Assembly (NCBI RefSeq): GCF_001640805.2
Contig: NC_066848.1
Location: 5,516,575-5,580,574, forward strand
Origin: Lates calcarifer
Taxonomy: Eukaryota; Chordata; Actinopteri; Centropomidae
DNA length: 64,000 bases
Direction: 5' to 3'
A model generated the notes under the pieces. That model was given only the letters and a program-made list of their open reading frames with translations, ran no database searches and was not told the origin of the DNA. A program made the position numbers and the translations under genes. This document shows positions 52,996 through 63,491 of the stretch, in pieces (within the stretch, counting starts at the first letter, position 1; the number at the start of each line of letters is the position of its first letter).

Positions 52996-53186
52996 CCTTC
53001 AGGTCCAGGTTTTTGGCTCCTGTGGTCGTCTGTGTGGTGATCTTGGTATCAATCTTGACAGTGTGGAGGTTGTTGGTGTCCCTGGAGATTATAACATTGT
53101 GCCAGTGGTTGTCATTCAGTGGCTTATTGGAGTTGCCTTTGATCAAGTGGGCTCCATTCCCCAGGTCAGACACATAGTGCAGGTAA
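52996..53186 (-). CDS. nrxn1: neurexin-1 exon, middle of LNS5
   Basis: 191-bp exon, phase 2 to 1. It completes Gly and encodes 63 residues: [20 protein letters not shown], then [19 protein letters not shown], then [20 protein letters not shown] and LDLK. This is the core of the LNS5 beta-sandwich. [13 protein letters not shown] is diagnostic: NRXN1 has this wording, while NRXN2 and NRXN3, as I recall them, have HTLKIDSRTVTQ and HSLKVDTKVVTQ. The acceptor is TGGTTGCAG. The donor reads G then GTGTGT, a weak match to consensus, but it restores the frame exactly to the next exon (KGNLYIGG). Confidence 0.95.
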
Positions 53187-54473
53187 CTGCAACCAGATAT
53201 GGAACAACATGAGAGGATGCAACCATGGACACAAACAGAAGGACATGAAAGCATGGCATTGGAAAAAAAACACAAACAAACAAATATATAACTGTGCATT
53301 AGATGTTGCTGTAATTCAAAAATATGCAGACATTTTTAGATATGTATTCTAAGATGTTTATGTCCAAAAAAGCTTGTCAAGTGATTAACAGACAACACAC
53401 ATCAGTCTATAACAAGAATAATAACATAAAAAAAGAAAGAAAAAGTCTGAAAACTGGAGCGAGACTGTGTATGTGTGTGTTGCTGGTGTTCCCGTGCTTT
53501 CAAATATGAAGATATGAGAGTATCAGCAAGTGCAGCTGTCTGAAAAGACGCTAAATAATTGGCAGGTTGTGAAAGGTTCTGGGTGGTGCTGAACAAATTG
53601 GTCTTAACTTCTTTGGTTTACAGGCAATTTATGATTTGCATGCCCATTTTAATTAAAATGTATGCCTTTAATGTTTAGCACATTGAATAATACCTTTACT
53701 TCAGGCATTACTTAAAAGAAGGTCATTCTATAGCTGCATTTCAGCAAAAAGAAATGTACCCTTGTGTAGTTGATTCCCTTTTATGTTAGGTATTTGTTGT
53801 GCCTTCATGAAGATTTAAAGAGAACAGTAATAGCCAACAGCTCTGTCAGAAAATATTCTGGCACAGAGGTGATAAGAAAAGAATTTGAATTCCCATAATA
53901 ATAGCATAAAAGGCTGTCAAGAATTATATTCTGTTTGGAAACTGTCATATAGTATGAACAGCTGCATTATTAAAACCATAATCCATTTTATGGATACTCT
54001 TACATAAATAAACATCTTGCTACACTAGTATAAAACTAATTCAACACAGTTTAAAGCTTTTTACTTCTCACATTTGCTGGTCTTAACACCTGGTGGCAGG
54101 TAGGTCTGCTCCACAAATAAAGTCATGTGTAAGGAGAAGAGCTGAGCAGCCACTGTAACCTGAGCAGTGACAGCCACAACAGCTAAATAAAAACATGAAT
54201 GCCGCCTACACTAAGTCAAACTTCATGTACAGGAGAAAAATTCATCTGGCAACACTGTTGTTTGACAAATCATCTCTGGGCACAGTTGCAGAAAAAACAC
54301 AGTAATGACTTCTGCACCAAATATGGAGTCTACCAAAAAAGAACAAAATATCTTAAAATATCCACACAAAAGCCCAGTTATAGCACTTGAAGATTTAACA
54401 GAGATAAATGGGAGCATATTCAGTCAAATTTTCTGCACTCATACTTTGGTACGTCAGGGAAATATTCATTTAC
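53187..54473 (-). other. nrxn1: intron within LNS5
   Basis: 1,287-bp intron. It is AT-rich with small A-tracts and no recognised repeat, RNA gene or extra exon. Confidence 0.9.
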
Positions 54474-54855
54474 CCTTTGACCAGCTCCACTACGATGAAG
54501 TCATTTCCATCCCCGCTGTTGTACAGGATGAGGCCATCGGAGGAGGTGGTTTTGAACTGAAAGAAAAGGTGCATGGAGTAGTAGGCCTGCAGAGTAGTGA
54601 GGGTCACATAGCTGGAGCGTGACTTGAAGGTGACGGGGTCAGCAATGATGTTCTTGAAGCCAATCATGGCATTGAGCTCACAGTAATCAATGTCACCATT
54701 TTTACAGAGGTCTATGTAGGCCATGCCATTGAAGGAGAGGCTCTGGAGGTGGCCAATGAAGTTGGATGGCACCATGGACAAGAAGCGCTTCTCTGTCACT
54801 ATGCCCGTCTCAATGTTATGGAACTCCAGTTGGGTGTGGTCGCCCGCCATTTGAC
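54474..54855 (-). CDS. nrxn1: neurexin-1 exon, end of LNS4 and start of LNS5
   Basis: 382-bp exon, the largest here, phase 1 to phase 2, with 126 complete codons. It starts by completing Gly, then [17 protein letters not shown], and ends [14 protein letters not shown] plus the first two bases of Gly. The first half closes LNS4 ([20 protein letters not shown], with the domain's terminal cysteines in [13 protein letters not shown]). The second half opens LNS5 ([19 protein letters not shown], then [19 protein letters not shown]). Both halves match NRXN1-type neurexins closely. The acceptor is ATCAAAG at 54856-54862, with a poor pyrimidine tract beside it. The donor is GG then GTAAAT. The reading frame is intact. 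Confidence 0.96.
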
Positions 54856-55072
54856 CTTTGATCAGTAGAAGAGGGGGAGAGAGAGGGGATGTTATTGGGG
54901 GTATATGACAATTAAAAGAGCCGATGCTTTAAAAACTAAAGGGCCACCTACAAATCCTCTGAATGATAGTAACATCACATTGTATGACATGAAAAAAATC
55001 TAATATGAACTCCAGAAATCCCAAACTAAATTAGAATTAAATTATGTATGTATGTATATATATATATATAAT

Positions 55073-55109
<37 letters not shown>

Positions 55110-55246
55110 GACACTTGAAATTGTCTTTTATTCTGTGAAAAAGCTTGTGTCTTACCTAGAATCTGAGAGCCCAACACATGTTAGGGGTATTTAAGTTTAC
55201 AGGAGGAAAAGACTATTCTGACAGAGGAACAGGGGATGAGAAGTAC
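54856..55246 (-). other. nrxn1: short intron with a TA tract
   Basis: 391-bp intron, the shortest in the window. It contains a 68-bp TA-rich microsatellite (55043-55110) that takes up about one sixth of its length and leaves some 180 bp before the acceptor at 54856-54857. Confidence 0.9.
55043..55110. repeat. TATG/(TA)n microsatellite
   Basis: Short TATG repeats passing into interrupted TA repeats, inside the 391-bp intron between two LNS4 exons. Confidence 0.97.
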
Positions 55247-55369
55247 CTTCTACGGGTGGGAGATCATCTACGGTCAGTTTCAAACTCTTGCCCCTCCTGA
55301 ACACACGTACTGTGTGCCACTCATTATCGTTCAGATTCTGACCCGCAAAAATAGTCTCTGGACCTTTGC
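55247..55369 (-). CDS. nrxn1: neurexin-1 exon, middle of LNS4
   Basis: 123-bp exon, phase 1 to 1, encoding 40 complete residues from [10 protein letters not shown] through [19 protein letters not shown] to TVDDLPPVE. It continues LNS4 directly after splice site 3. The [10 protein letters not shown] and [12 protein letters not shown] words are almost invariant in vertebrate neurexins. The following LPPVEG loop differs from mammalian NRXN1, which I recall as QQAMTG, so this loop is a lineage-variable surface. The acceptor is CCTGCAG. The donor reads G then GTACTT and lacks the usual G at +5. The next intron is only 391 bp. Confidence 0.95.
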
Positions 55370-58300
55370 CTGCAGGACAGTCCAAATAACGGTTAACACA
55401 CATGCATGCGTATGCACACACACATAATAGAGAGGCTGAGAGACAGGAGATATAAACAGAATCAGAGAAAGGGGGAGATTGAAAAAGGAAGACGGAGTGA
55501 ACAAGTTAAGCAGTTTCACAGAGACAGAAAACATTAAAGGTAAACATAGTTAATGATCCATAAAAACACATCATTCTGACTTGCATTTGCTGTACTGCAC
55601 CATTAGATGGGGCATCAAATTTCTGGATTCTCACTGAACACTATTTTCATCAAACCAAGAGGAGGGAGGCAGTAATCATATCATTATCATCATCATTGTT
55701 TTACTGTAAATGTATACTGTCTGTGTGGTTTTAGTTAACTAAAGAAACAAGGGATGAACAGACTTTTCATTACGGCTGGTCTCTACATTTCTTGTAAGAT
55801 TTTTTTCTTCATTCCTATCATGCCACTTGGTGGCAGCAAATTACTACCAAAAGGCTACAACAGAGCAAGGCACTTATCTGAGCATCACTCTCCATCTTGT
55901 TTACCTACAGACAGTGCAAACCAGTATTTGATTTCTCTCATGTCCACCACATAAAATGAAATAGTGATGCGGAAAGAAATACTTGCATAATAGAAGCGGT
56001 GTGCTTGTTGGTGAAAAGAACCCCTTTAAAGCAAAACAGACAGGCTATTGTCCCCTGAAAGTGCAGGAAATACAGAATGTGATTTTCATCAGCAGCCTTG
56101 AAAATGAACGGGTGTTTTAGAAAAAGCAGCAGCAGTAGCAAAAGTACCTGCAGTAACACTGTACTGTACAAATCCTACAATAAGTCTCATCCATTTTCAT
56201 TAAATCCATTAACAATATCAGATAACCATTTAACCTCTGAATCATTCCTTCACTGAATCCTGAAGCCAGCATTTTAATATTCCATGACGTGTCACTGCTG
56301 GCAAGTAGTGATGGAGATGTCACACAGAATCACGGTGATAAAATTTAATGTGATTCCAAATAATCAAATTTGCAATCACAGATAAATCATTGCAACTGCA
56401 AAAAATCTCTGTGATCTCATGAGCAGAAAGAAAGCAAAAAAATCTCTCCCAGATACAGTTCTGCATTTAGAAATTCTAACATTGGTCCAATTGGGGCAAC
56501 GCATTATTTTTTCATGCAGCCTCCGTCTTAGAGCATCTTTGAATTGCTATATAGCTCTGATGTTCCCCTCCTGGGCACACATAACCAAACAGACCAATGA
56601 GGACGTACCACTGTGACAGTATTAAAATCCCCAGGCTCTGGATGCCTTGCCCACTGTAGGGAGCATTTCAGATGGGTGCCAGGTTCATTCCCCTGAACCC
56701 ATTTATGGCTATTTATTTCCTCCTTTTCTGCAATCTTCAAAGCCCCAATGCAATGTGTATGCAAATCTGAGGGTGCCAAAGTACTGGGACACACTCAATC
56801 TCAGAGGCACAGTTCTGCTTTGTAAGCACTAAACACCGGGGCAGGATTGAAACCAGACGACTGGCGAGGGATTAAGGATGAGAGATATGAAATAATGGGA
56901 TGGAGTTGGACTTGAAAGCATGCTTGATCTTTGCCTTCCATCATCCTGTCCTTGTTGCTCTCCAAGGAGGAAAGAAAGGGAAGGGGAAAAGAGGTCAATC
57001 GTATTAAGCAGCACATTCCTGCACAACATCCACTACTGTAGGGCCTGGTTTTACCGCCTGTTGTGCGGTCCAAGCTGCCAGCTGCTGGACAGACATTAAG
57101 GGCCTTTAGTCCACTGTCTGCAGCATCCAGCCCTCTCTAGTGCCCTCGCCGATGGTGATCTATCTGCAGTGATGGATCTACAGTGATCTCTCCCTGCCTC
57201 ATTGACTTCAGGCCCAAGGGAACAGTGGAGAAGTGTGGCACAGGGCAGCATGAGAAGATGTGATTATCCAGTCAATCAGCTCTGGCTGGCTGGATGACAG
57301 GCCAGATACTGGTGCCGCCTGCCCCAACACTGTGACTCACCCAGGTGGAGCGGGGGGAAAAAAGAGAGACTCGCTGACCAAGCAACAGGCCAACGCTGCT
57401 GGATTACCATCAACACAGACATCAAAGCCAGTACACATGGAAGGGAAGGAAAGGGAAAGCAAAGCTTAGTAGGCTGCTGTGCTAGGCGACCTGCTTGTCT
57501 AATCAATGCCTTACTAACTGAAAACCCACTGTGAAAATGTTTAAGCAAGCAAAGGTTAAACAGTGTTAAAACAATAGATGACAATCACTACTAAACTGCT
57601 GTTTCATACTGTATTTACATTTATGGTTCTATAACCTGAAACTGCTCCATACTGAACATGTGAGAAAGTTGCTGCCTGATATAACTGCCATCACTGAGAT
57701 CTGAGTACTTTTAGCAATAACTGAATAATCATGTGTTAACTACCTGCTGGCTTGACAGGAAAGTCCCTCAGCATGGTGTAACTTTGGGGGATGTTCAATG
57801 TTTATTCTCAGCTTTTAATTTAAGTTGCTAATGTGGGTTACACAGACTGCTGAGCCAACACGTTAGCCTCTTTATGAAACTAATTCATTGCAACCATAAA
57901 GAACATCATCATAATTACTCCTTATTTTAATGCACCTCACTGTTCTTTCCCCTTACTGGATGCTCAGTTCCAGACATGCATAGTAAGGTTTTGATCTCAT
58001 TGCTATATTGGTGGTGGTTTATTTTTGCTGAAGGCAGGAGTAATATAATTTTTTCTGGGAGAGTAAGAGAGGGTATTTTACGTTCTTATCCTATATTTAT
58101 ATCTCATTTCAGCCCTCCCTTGTAAAATTTCCTCTAAAATTTTCCCTAAATAACAGATAGATTCAAGCAGTTGGCATGACACATTCCTTCATTTGTTGCT
58201 AAAGATCAGGAGAGCCTCCTTTACTTTTCCTAGCATAAAGGTGGACCCCATTAAATTCTGTTATCAGCAGTTTTAATCAGACCACAGACTGATTACTGTT

Positions 58301-60839
58301 CTTAATGTATACACAGGCAAGATTTGAGCAGTTTAACTTTATGTATATGTATATATATATCAATGTTAGTGATGATGAAAATAGTTTTCTTCAAAATGTA
58401 TTTGTCTATATGTTTAAATCTAACCACAACTACCTAGATGTATAATGATGTAGTAAAAATCAGTCTGAACTATTTTTTTTCCAAAATATACTGTGCATTA
58501 TAAGTGCTCAGTAATAGTGGCAAATACATGTTAGTTTTTGACTCATAAGCACACAGTGTGTACCTCACCATCTATGCATCCTCAAATCTTCCCCTCATCT
58601 ATCATTTTAACATCCAAACAGGTGTAATATCTATGTAAAAGAATCTCCTGCAGCTCCTTCACACTAAATAAGCCAAAAATAAAAGCTTAATGTGTGGAAA
58701 AGATCAATTATGAGGGAAGAACTACCTTGAGATGTTGCTCAAGAAGGTCAAGGAGAGAATAATCACATGAAGTTGCCCTCATCACTGCATCCTGGCTACA
58801 CTATAAATTGTGATTATCCTGCAGTTCAAATTAATGAATAATAGAAGACTAGAATGGCAGACAAAAAAAGACAATCTGTCACAAGATATATTTAGATCAT
58901 ATTTTTAGTTTGTTGTCACTCAGTGCCTGTTAACAGTGCTTAAGCTGAAGTGGCAGTGTTTTATTCAGACAGCTCTGGGCAGCCCCAGGGAGCCTAGGTC
59001 CCTAATAGACAGTGATGTGTTCTTTGAGTTGGTGCTGAAATTCTTCATCCACTGAGCTGACCGGAGCTGCAGCGCCTGACAAGACACATTAATTAACACA
59101 GGGAAAAAAAGAGGACAAAAATAACAGGGAGAAAAATAACAACCTAGAAAAAAAAAAAATTAAACACTAACTCTTCATAAGTGGAAATGCATGCACTGGC
59201 TTAACACAGTTCTTTCCAAGAACTTCAATTAAACATTTTCTTATGACACAATTAGGTCTGGATCTATTAAAGAAAGACCAGCTAGCTTCTTTCTCTGTTT
59301 TACTTAAACATTAACTTTCATTATGCATTATTCCCACAGCCTGAGTGAAATCATCCAGCCTATTAACACACACTACACACAGTCCATTTACACTACACCC
59401 TTTGATGATAGTGACTACAGCAACTATTGTACCTTTAGTGCAGGGAATCTTAGAGGTTATATATTTTGTGAAACTCTTCTCCTAAAACCAGCACTTATTC
59501 TACCCTGGCTCTGGCTGTTTTGGTAAAATGATGCATGAAACTAAGCAGAATTGATTAAATATTTGTAGAGAAAACTGAATAACCGGAGAAATAAAGCAAT
59601 CAAAATCTACTGGTGTCCCTGCACACAGAGATTATGCCTTCACACTATCCTCATAAACCAAGACTGACCTTTTAAAGAACTGGAAGGGGGAATTAGAGCT
59701 TAGAGCTTTTTATTTGCATACACAAACAAGGGATGCAATCCAAGATGCATGAACAATGCTATTTAGCATTTAGAGAGGTGTTAAGAAGGGCTGGCTAGAG
59801 GTCATATCATGTGATTCTGTGTGCAGGCGTTTTGTTGTGTAAGTATTCGCTTCTCATCAGGCAATGACCTTCAAATACTGTATTAAGCTCTGCACACAAA
59901 GAGATCCAACACTCTTTCCAGAGAACAGTTTGTCCTTCTATACAATATGTGACACTTGCACTCTATTACAGAGCTGTAACTGTCTAATTTCTGTCGGTAT
60001 TTACTGATACTGAGAATGTGTCTGTCACTTCAGAATCGTTAAACAGGAAGAGAGCTCACGTATTATGACTCCGGAGAAGTAATTATTAATTCATCACTGT
60101 TCCTGAATAATAAATGTCAGGGATATTTACCTCCCAAAATATTGCAATGTAACCTCTTTGTTGAAACACACACACACGTACACACATATTCACCATGAAT
60201 CCCACAACAAGATCTATTCTCTCTCCCTCCCTCTTCATCCCTTTCTTTCTGCTCTGTGAGGCAGGTTAATGAGAATAATAAAATCACACTCTGTATTTCC
60301 TCTGTGCCTTGAATGGCCTCATCAATTTACAACTGGCATGAAATACTGAAGTAGAAAGGAAACAAAAAAAAGAGAGACGGGGAGGGGGGAGGAAATCATG
60401 CATGTCTAAAATACCTGCACTTCCAAAGCATGCGTTTTATATCAGCCTGAATTCATGAGTGAAAAGGTTCGTTAATTAGAAACAACTCAGAGTGTAGAAT
60501 CACTGCCATATTTGGGTTTGTCATTAATTCAAGCCTCCCTCCACCTCCTCCCCTGTGCTCATTATTCTCCTGGACAGCTGATGCACACAAGACCACAGAG
60601 CAATTCTTACATACCAATAGCTCTTTGAATTGGTATGATAAAATGTAATGTCTATGTCAATGCAAGGTGCAAGTCAGATATATTTCAGTGCACTGATGTC
60701 ACTTTTAATGTCTGGATCATATACTGGCTGCAGAGGAGAAATTGTAAACCTGGCTACATAAAAACACAGCTAGGGACTAAAACATGAATGTCCAGAAACA
60801 GTAAGAGTTAGAGAAGAAGAAAGGTGAACAGTAACTTAC
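55370..60839 (-). other. nrxn1: intron after SS3 microexon
   Basis: 5,470-bp intron. Apart from the pyrimidine tract just after the microexon donor, it contains short A-runs (for example 59147-59159) and AT-rich sequence. A CTCF-like core is at 55823-55836. No further exon, RNA gene or recognisable transposon is seen. Confidence 0.85.
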
Positions 60840-60866
60840 TGGAGGTACAGTTAATCCTGATACAAT
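60840..60866 (-). CDS. nrxn1: neurexin-1 SS3 alternative microexon (27 nt)
   Basis: 27-nt exon between TCTAG and GTAAGT. Read in phase 1 it inserts DCIRINCTS and completes a Ser codon with the next exon, giving VNLDCIRINCTSSKGPE. Mammalian NRXN1 has DCIRINCNSS at splice site 3 in LNS4, so this is its direct counterpart. It is symmetrical (phase 1 to 1), so inclusion or skipping keeps the frame, and it adds a pair of cysteines to an LNS4 loop. The donor is consensus. UCUU-rich pyrimidine tracts flank it in the pre-mRNA (60868-60893 upstream, 60804-60824 downstream), a usual arrangement for PTB-type control of neural microexons. Alternative use is inferred from the family, not shown by the sequence. 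Confidence 0.95.
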
Positions 60867-60964
60867 CTAGACGGGGAAGAATAGATGAGAGATAAATTCA
60901 TCTTTCAACGTTACGGCTGCAGACATCATTAAAGCATACAGTCCACCCCTCTGGGGACACACAC

Positions 60965-60979
60965 ACGGACACTGTCCGT
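60965..60979. repeat. 15-bp near-palindrome upstream of the SS3 microexon
   Basis: ACGGACACTGTCCGT: seven-base arms around one central base. It lies about 100 bases upstream of the microexon acceptor in the transcript, in a GC-richer patch. It could fold as a short RNA hairpin or bind a dimeric factor; no function is shown. Confidence 0.7.
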
Positions 60980-61499
60980 CCTCTGATGCTCTCACCCATG
61001 GCCCCGAGCTGCAGCGAGCTGGTAAAAGCACTGCAGTGGAGCTGCGCCAGAGGAGCACAGCATGGTTTACAGGAATACAAGTTCCAGCAATGTGGAATAG
61101 AGAATCATGAGAGGTGAGGTTTAGTTATACGACACTATTTGTTTCAGTTTGTTTTTCACCGTAACCGAATAAAATGTTTTACAATTTGAAAGATGGGGGA
61201 TTTGTGTTCATTTTTGGGATGTGATCTTCTATTCAGTATGAGAGCATCAGATTTTGGTCAGGGTCAGACAGGGCCAGGTGGAAGGTATTACAATTCTCTC
61301 CACCCCCATTTCTCTATCCATCTCTCTAGCTATCTATCCACACATGATAACTTCAACATTTTTTCATGCTACTTGTCCACCTTTGTATGTTGTCACATTC
61401 ACTAGATCATATTATGACTTTACGTAAGTTAATATTATGTTAAGTTGTATTTGTACTACCGTTGCTGATGCTGTAAACAAGAGTGGCGGTGGCGAAAAA

Positions 61500-61900
61500 T
61501 CATTTATTAAATGGACTCAAGTACTGCACTAGAGTACTATTTTAACATACTTGTACTTAGCTTTTTTCCATTGTATGCGTATCTACTTCCAAATATTACA
61601 CTTATTTATTTCACTATATTTGACAGCTGTAGTAATATGCTAGTTTGCAAATTACCACTTTATATACAAAACATATGATCAGCTTGTAAACAATGATGCA
61701 CTATTATAGATTTTACTACCTTCTACAGTATAAAAGGTAAAATTATCTGTACCTTAACTAGCATTAAAAAGCTGCTTTCATATTAATGCATCAATTACCA
61801 TGGTAATAATCAGATAATATAATGTCTTTAATAATATAACTCTCTTTGGTACTGTTGTGCATAATGAGTATTTTTATTCAGTTTTCTACTTTTTATATTT
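61500..61900 (+). repeat. diverged teleost interspersed repeat
   Basis: The run from CTCAAGTACTGCACTAGAGT through TTTGACAGCTGTAGTAATAT, ACATATGATCAGCTTGTAAA and TTAATGCATCAATTACCATG to GTGCATAATGAGTATTTTTA resembles a family I know from many fish genomes: sequences rich in TACTTGTACTT words with a TATTTGACAGCT core. It is heavily mutated. It looks like a non-autonomous element, probably a DNA transposon, but I cannot assign its class. Boundaries are approximate. Confidence 0.6.
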
Positions 61901-62044
61901 TTTTTTCCTGGTAATAACTAATGATAGCCTAGTCATCATTACTGTTAATACAACAACAAGCTAATCTTCTAGCACACACCAGTGCCGTAAAGACAGACAC
62001 TATTTTCCCTATCTTTATTTATTTATTTTTTTTACCTTTGCTTC

Positions 62045-62277
62045 CTAAAGCTTAGCTTGTGTCGTGCTCTGAGAAAGGTGACCCAGATCAAACTCCCTCC
62101 CCTCCTTCCCGTTTGGCCCTGCCTGTCGTGTGTTGTCAACCGCAGCAGAAAAGTGGTCGCAAACTGCCAGAGACCAACACCAGCCCGACCCTTACAGGGA
62201 ATGCTCTGCTTTTTGAAGGAGGGACGAGGAAGACAGGCTTTAAGGGCTAATGGCCAAAAAAAAAAAAAAAAAAAAAA
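62045..62277 (+). mobile_element. possible retroposed segment ending in an A22 tract
   Basis: About 210 bp of clearly GC-richer DNA sits in an AT-rich intron and ends at an uninterrupted run of 22 adenines (62256-62277). The arrangement suggests a retroposed copy in plus orientation, antisense to the neurexin gene. I could not recognise a parent transcript, RNA polymerase III boxes or target-site duplications, so the call is tentative. Confidence 0.3.
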
Positions 62278-63287
62278 CACTAATATGTGTCAAAATTAAT
62301 TCAAAAATAAAACAAAAACACAGTGGACTGTTGTATTCATCTTTTTGTAGTTTCAGCAATCTGACTTGAGAGCCCTGTCAGCATGTGGCGCTGTTGACTG
62401 CTGTGGTGGAACACATGCTTCCTTGTGGTTGACAGCAGACACAGACTGTCTACTTTGTATGCACGGCTAAACTGCTCCGCTTAGGGAGCCCATTTCTGTT
62501 TAGCCAGTGGAAAGGAGAAATAGATCGCTATCATTTGTGCGGCACTGCTCTGTTTGAGAGATATCAAACTTTTCACAGGCATCATTGGATTCTTTCCTGA
62601 GCAAACAAGCACACACGTACACACACTCACACAGAGTCTTTCATTTTGTCCTCAATTTTCTATTTTTGCTGTAGGCAGGGGGAGGGGTGAGGCATGTCTT
62701 TTTCCTGTGCTCATTTAAGACACATTTGCTGATTTATGTGCAATCATGCATTCCTCCTACAATGATTAAAGTGCATAGATGAACAAATGATTAAACTAAG
62801 GGCTGCATTATATTATGTAACCACTAGCTGAGAGGAGGTGTGATATTATAAACACACTCCTCCATTGTCAGAAGAATTATTAGCTTTCTCATATGAATGA
62901 TAACTGGATGTATTTGAAATGAAACCACACTAGGAAATAGTACAGCAGTGTATGCGCTGTAAGGGCAACTCCCTTCAGAGCAATGCACATGTATGGAAGT
63001 TGATCTGAGGTTAGTTGATGGAGTGGGCAGCAAGCATTCCCCGCTGGGCAATGGCAGCTGTGTGCTCAACTGGCAGTGAGCGGAGAGCCGCAGACTCTTG
63101 CCATTGAAAGTCTTTACACCATCTCCTTCTATTCAAAATACGTATGATACAAGAATAATTGTGTGTGTGAGAGAGAGGAAGAGACTTTGTCTGTGGCTAT
63201 GTGCATTTGAACATGTTATCAAGCTCAATATAGTTTTATTTGACATGTGACTTTGCTGCTGCAGCCAGTGTATGTCCGAGGCGTTAC

Positions 63288-63491
63288 CTAAATTGACAGT
63301 CAGGCGGACGCGGCCACTCTCCAGCTCTAGACGCAGGCTGTCAGCCGAGTCCTTAGACGTGGTGGCGATGAGGATGCCATAGGCTCGCTGGGAGCGGAAG
63401 CGCAGGGAAACATCCTCAGCTTCTGTGTGCATCACCACTGGCAAGTTGACCTTCATAAACTTACTGCCGTCGTAGCTGAGGATGGTCGCCT
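63288..63491 (-). CDS. nrxn1: neurexin-1 exon, start of LNS4
   Basis: 204-bp exon, phase 1 to phase 1. It completes a Glu codon and encodes 67 further residues beginning [19 protein letters not shown] and ending GRVRLTVNL. This is the first part of the fourth laminin/neurexin/sex-hormone-globulin (LNS) domain, a beta-sandwich in the alpha-neurexin ectodomain. The core [20 protein letters not shown] is shared with mammalian NRXN1. The acceptor is TTTCCTCTGCAG. The donor, G then GTAACG, departs from consensus, which fits its place just before the alternatively used SS3 exon. Joined directly to the exon at 55369 it gives VNLGKGPET, the SS3-minus form known in mammals; joined to the microexon it gives VNLDCIRINC. 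It is internal to the alpha reading frame and has no start codon of its own. Confidence 0.95.

Larger units (their letters stand above)
60867..63287 (-). other. nrxn1: intron between LNS4 start and SS3 microexon
   Basis: 2,421-bp intron. It holds an A-tailed GC-richer segment (62045-62277), a diverged teleost interspersed repeat (about 61500-61900), and a GC-richer patch at 60940-61070, just upstream of the microexon in the transcript, containing a near-palindrome at 60965-60979. The branch/pyrimidine region before the microexon is at 60868-60895. No other exon is recognised. Confidence 0.85.

Noticed and set aside
52077..63491. Assignment to nrxn2 or nrxn3
   Set aside because: [22 protein letters not shown], the cysteine in DALDC and the beta-specific segment all agree better with NRXN1.
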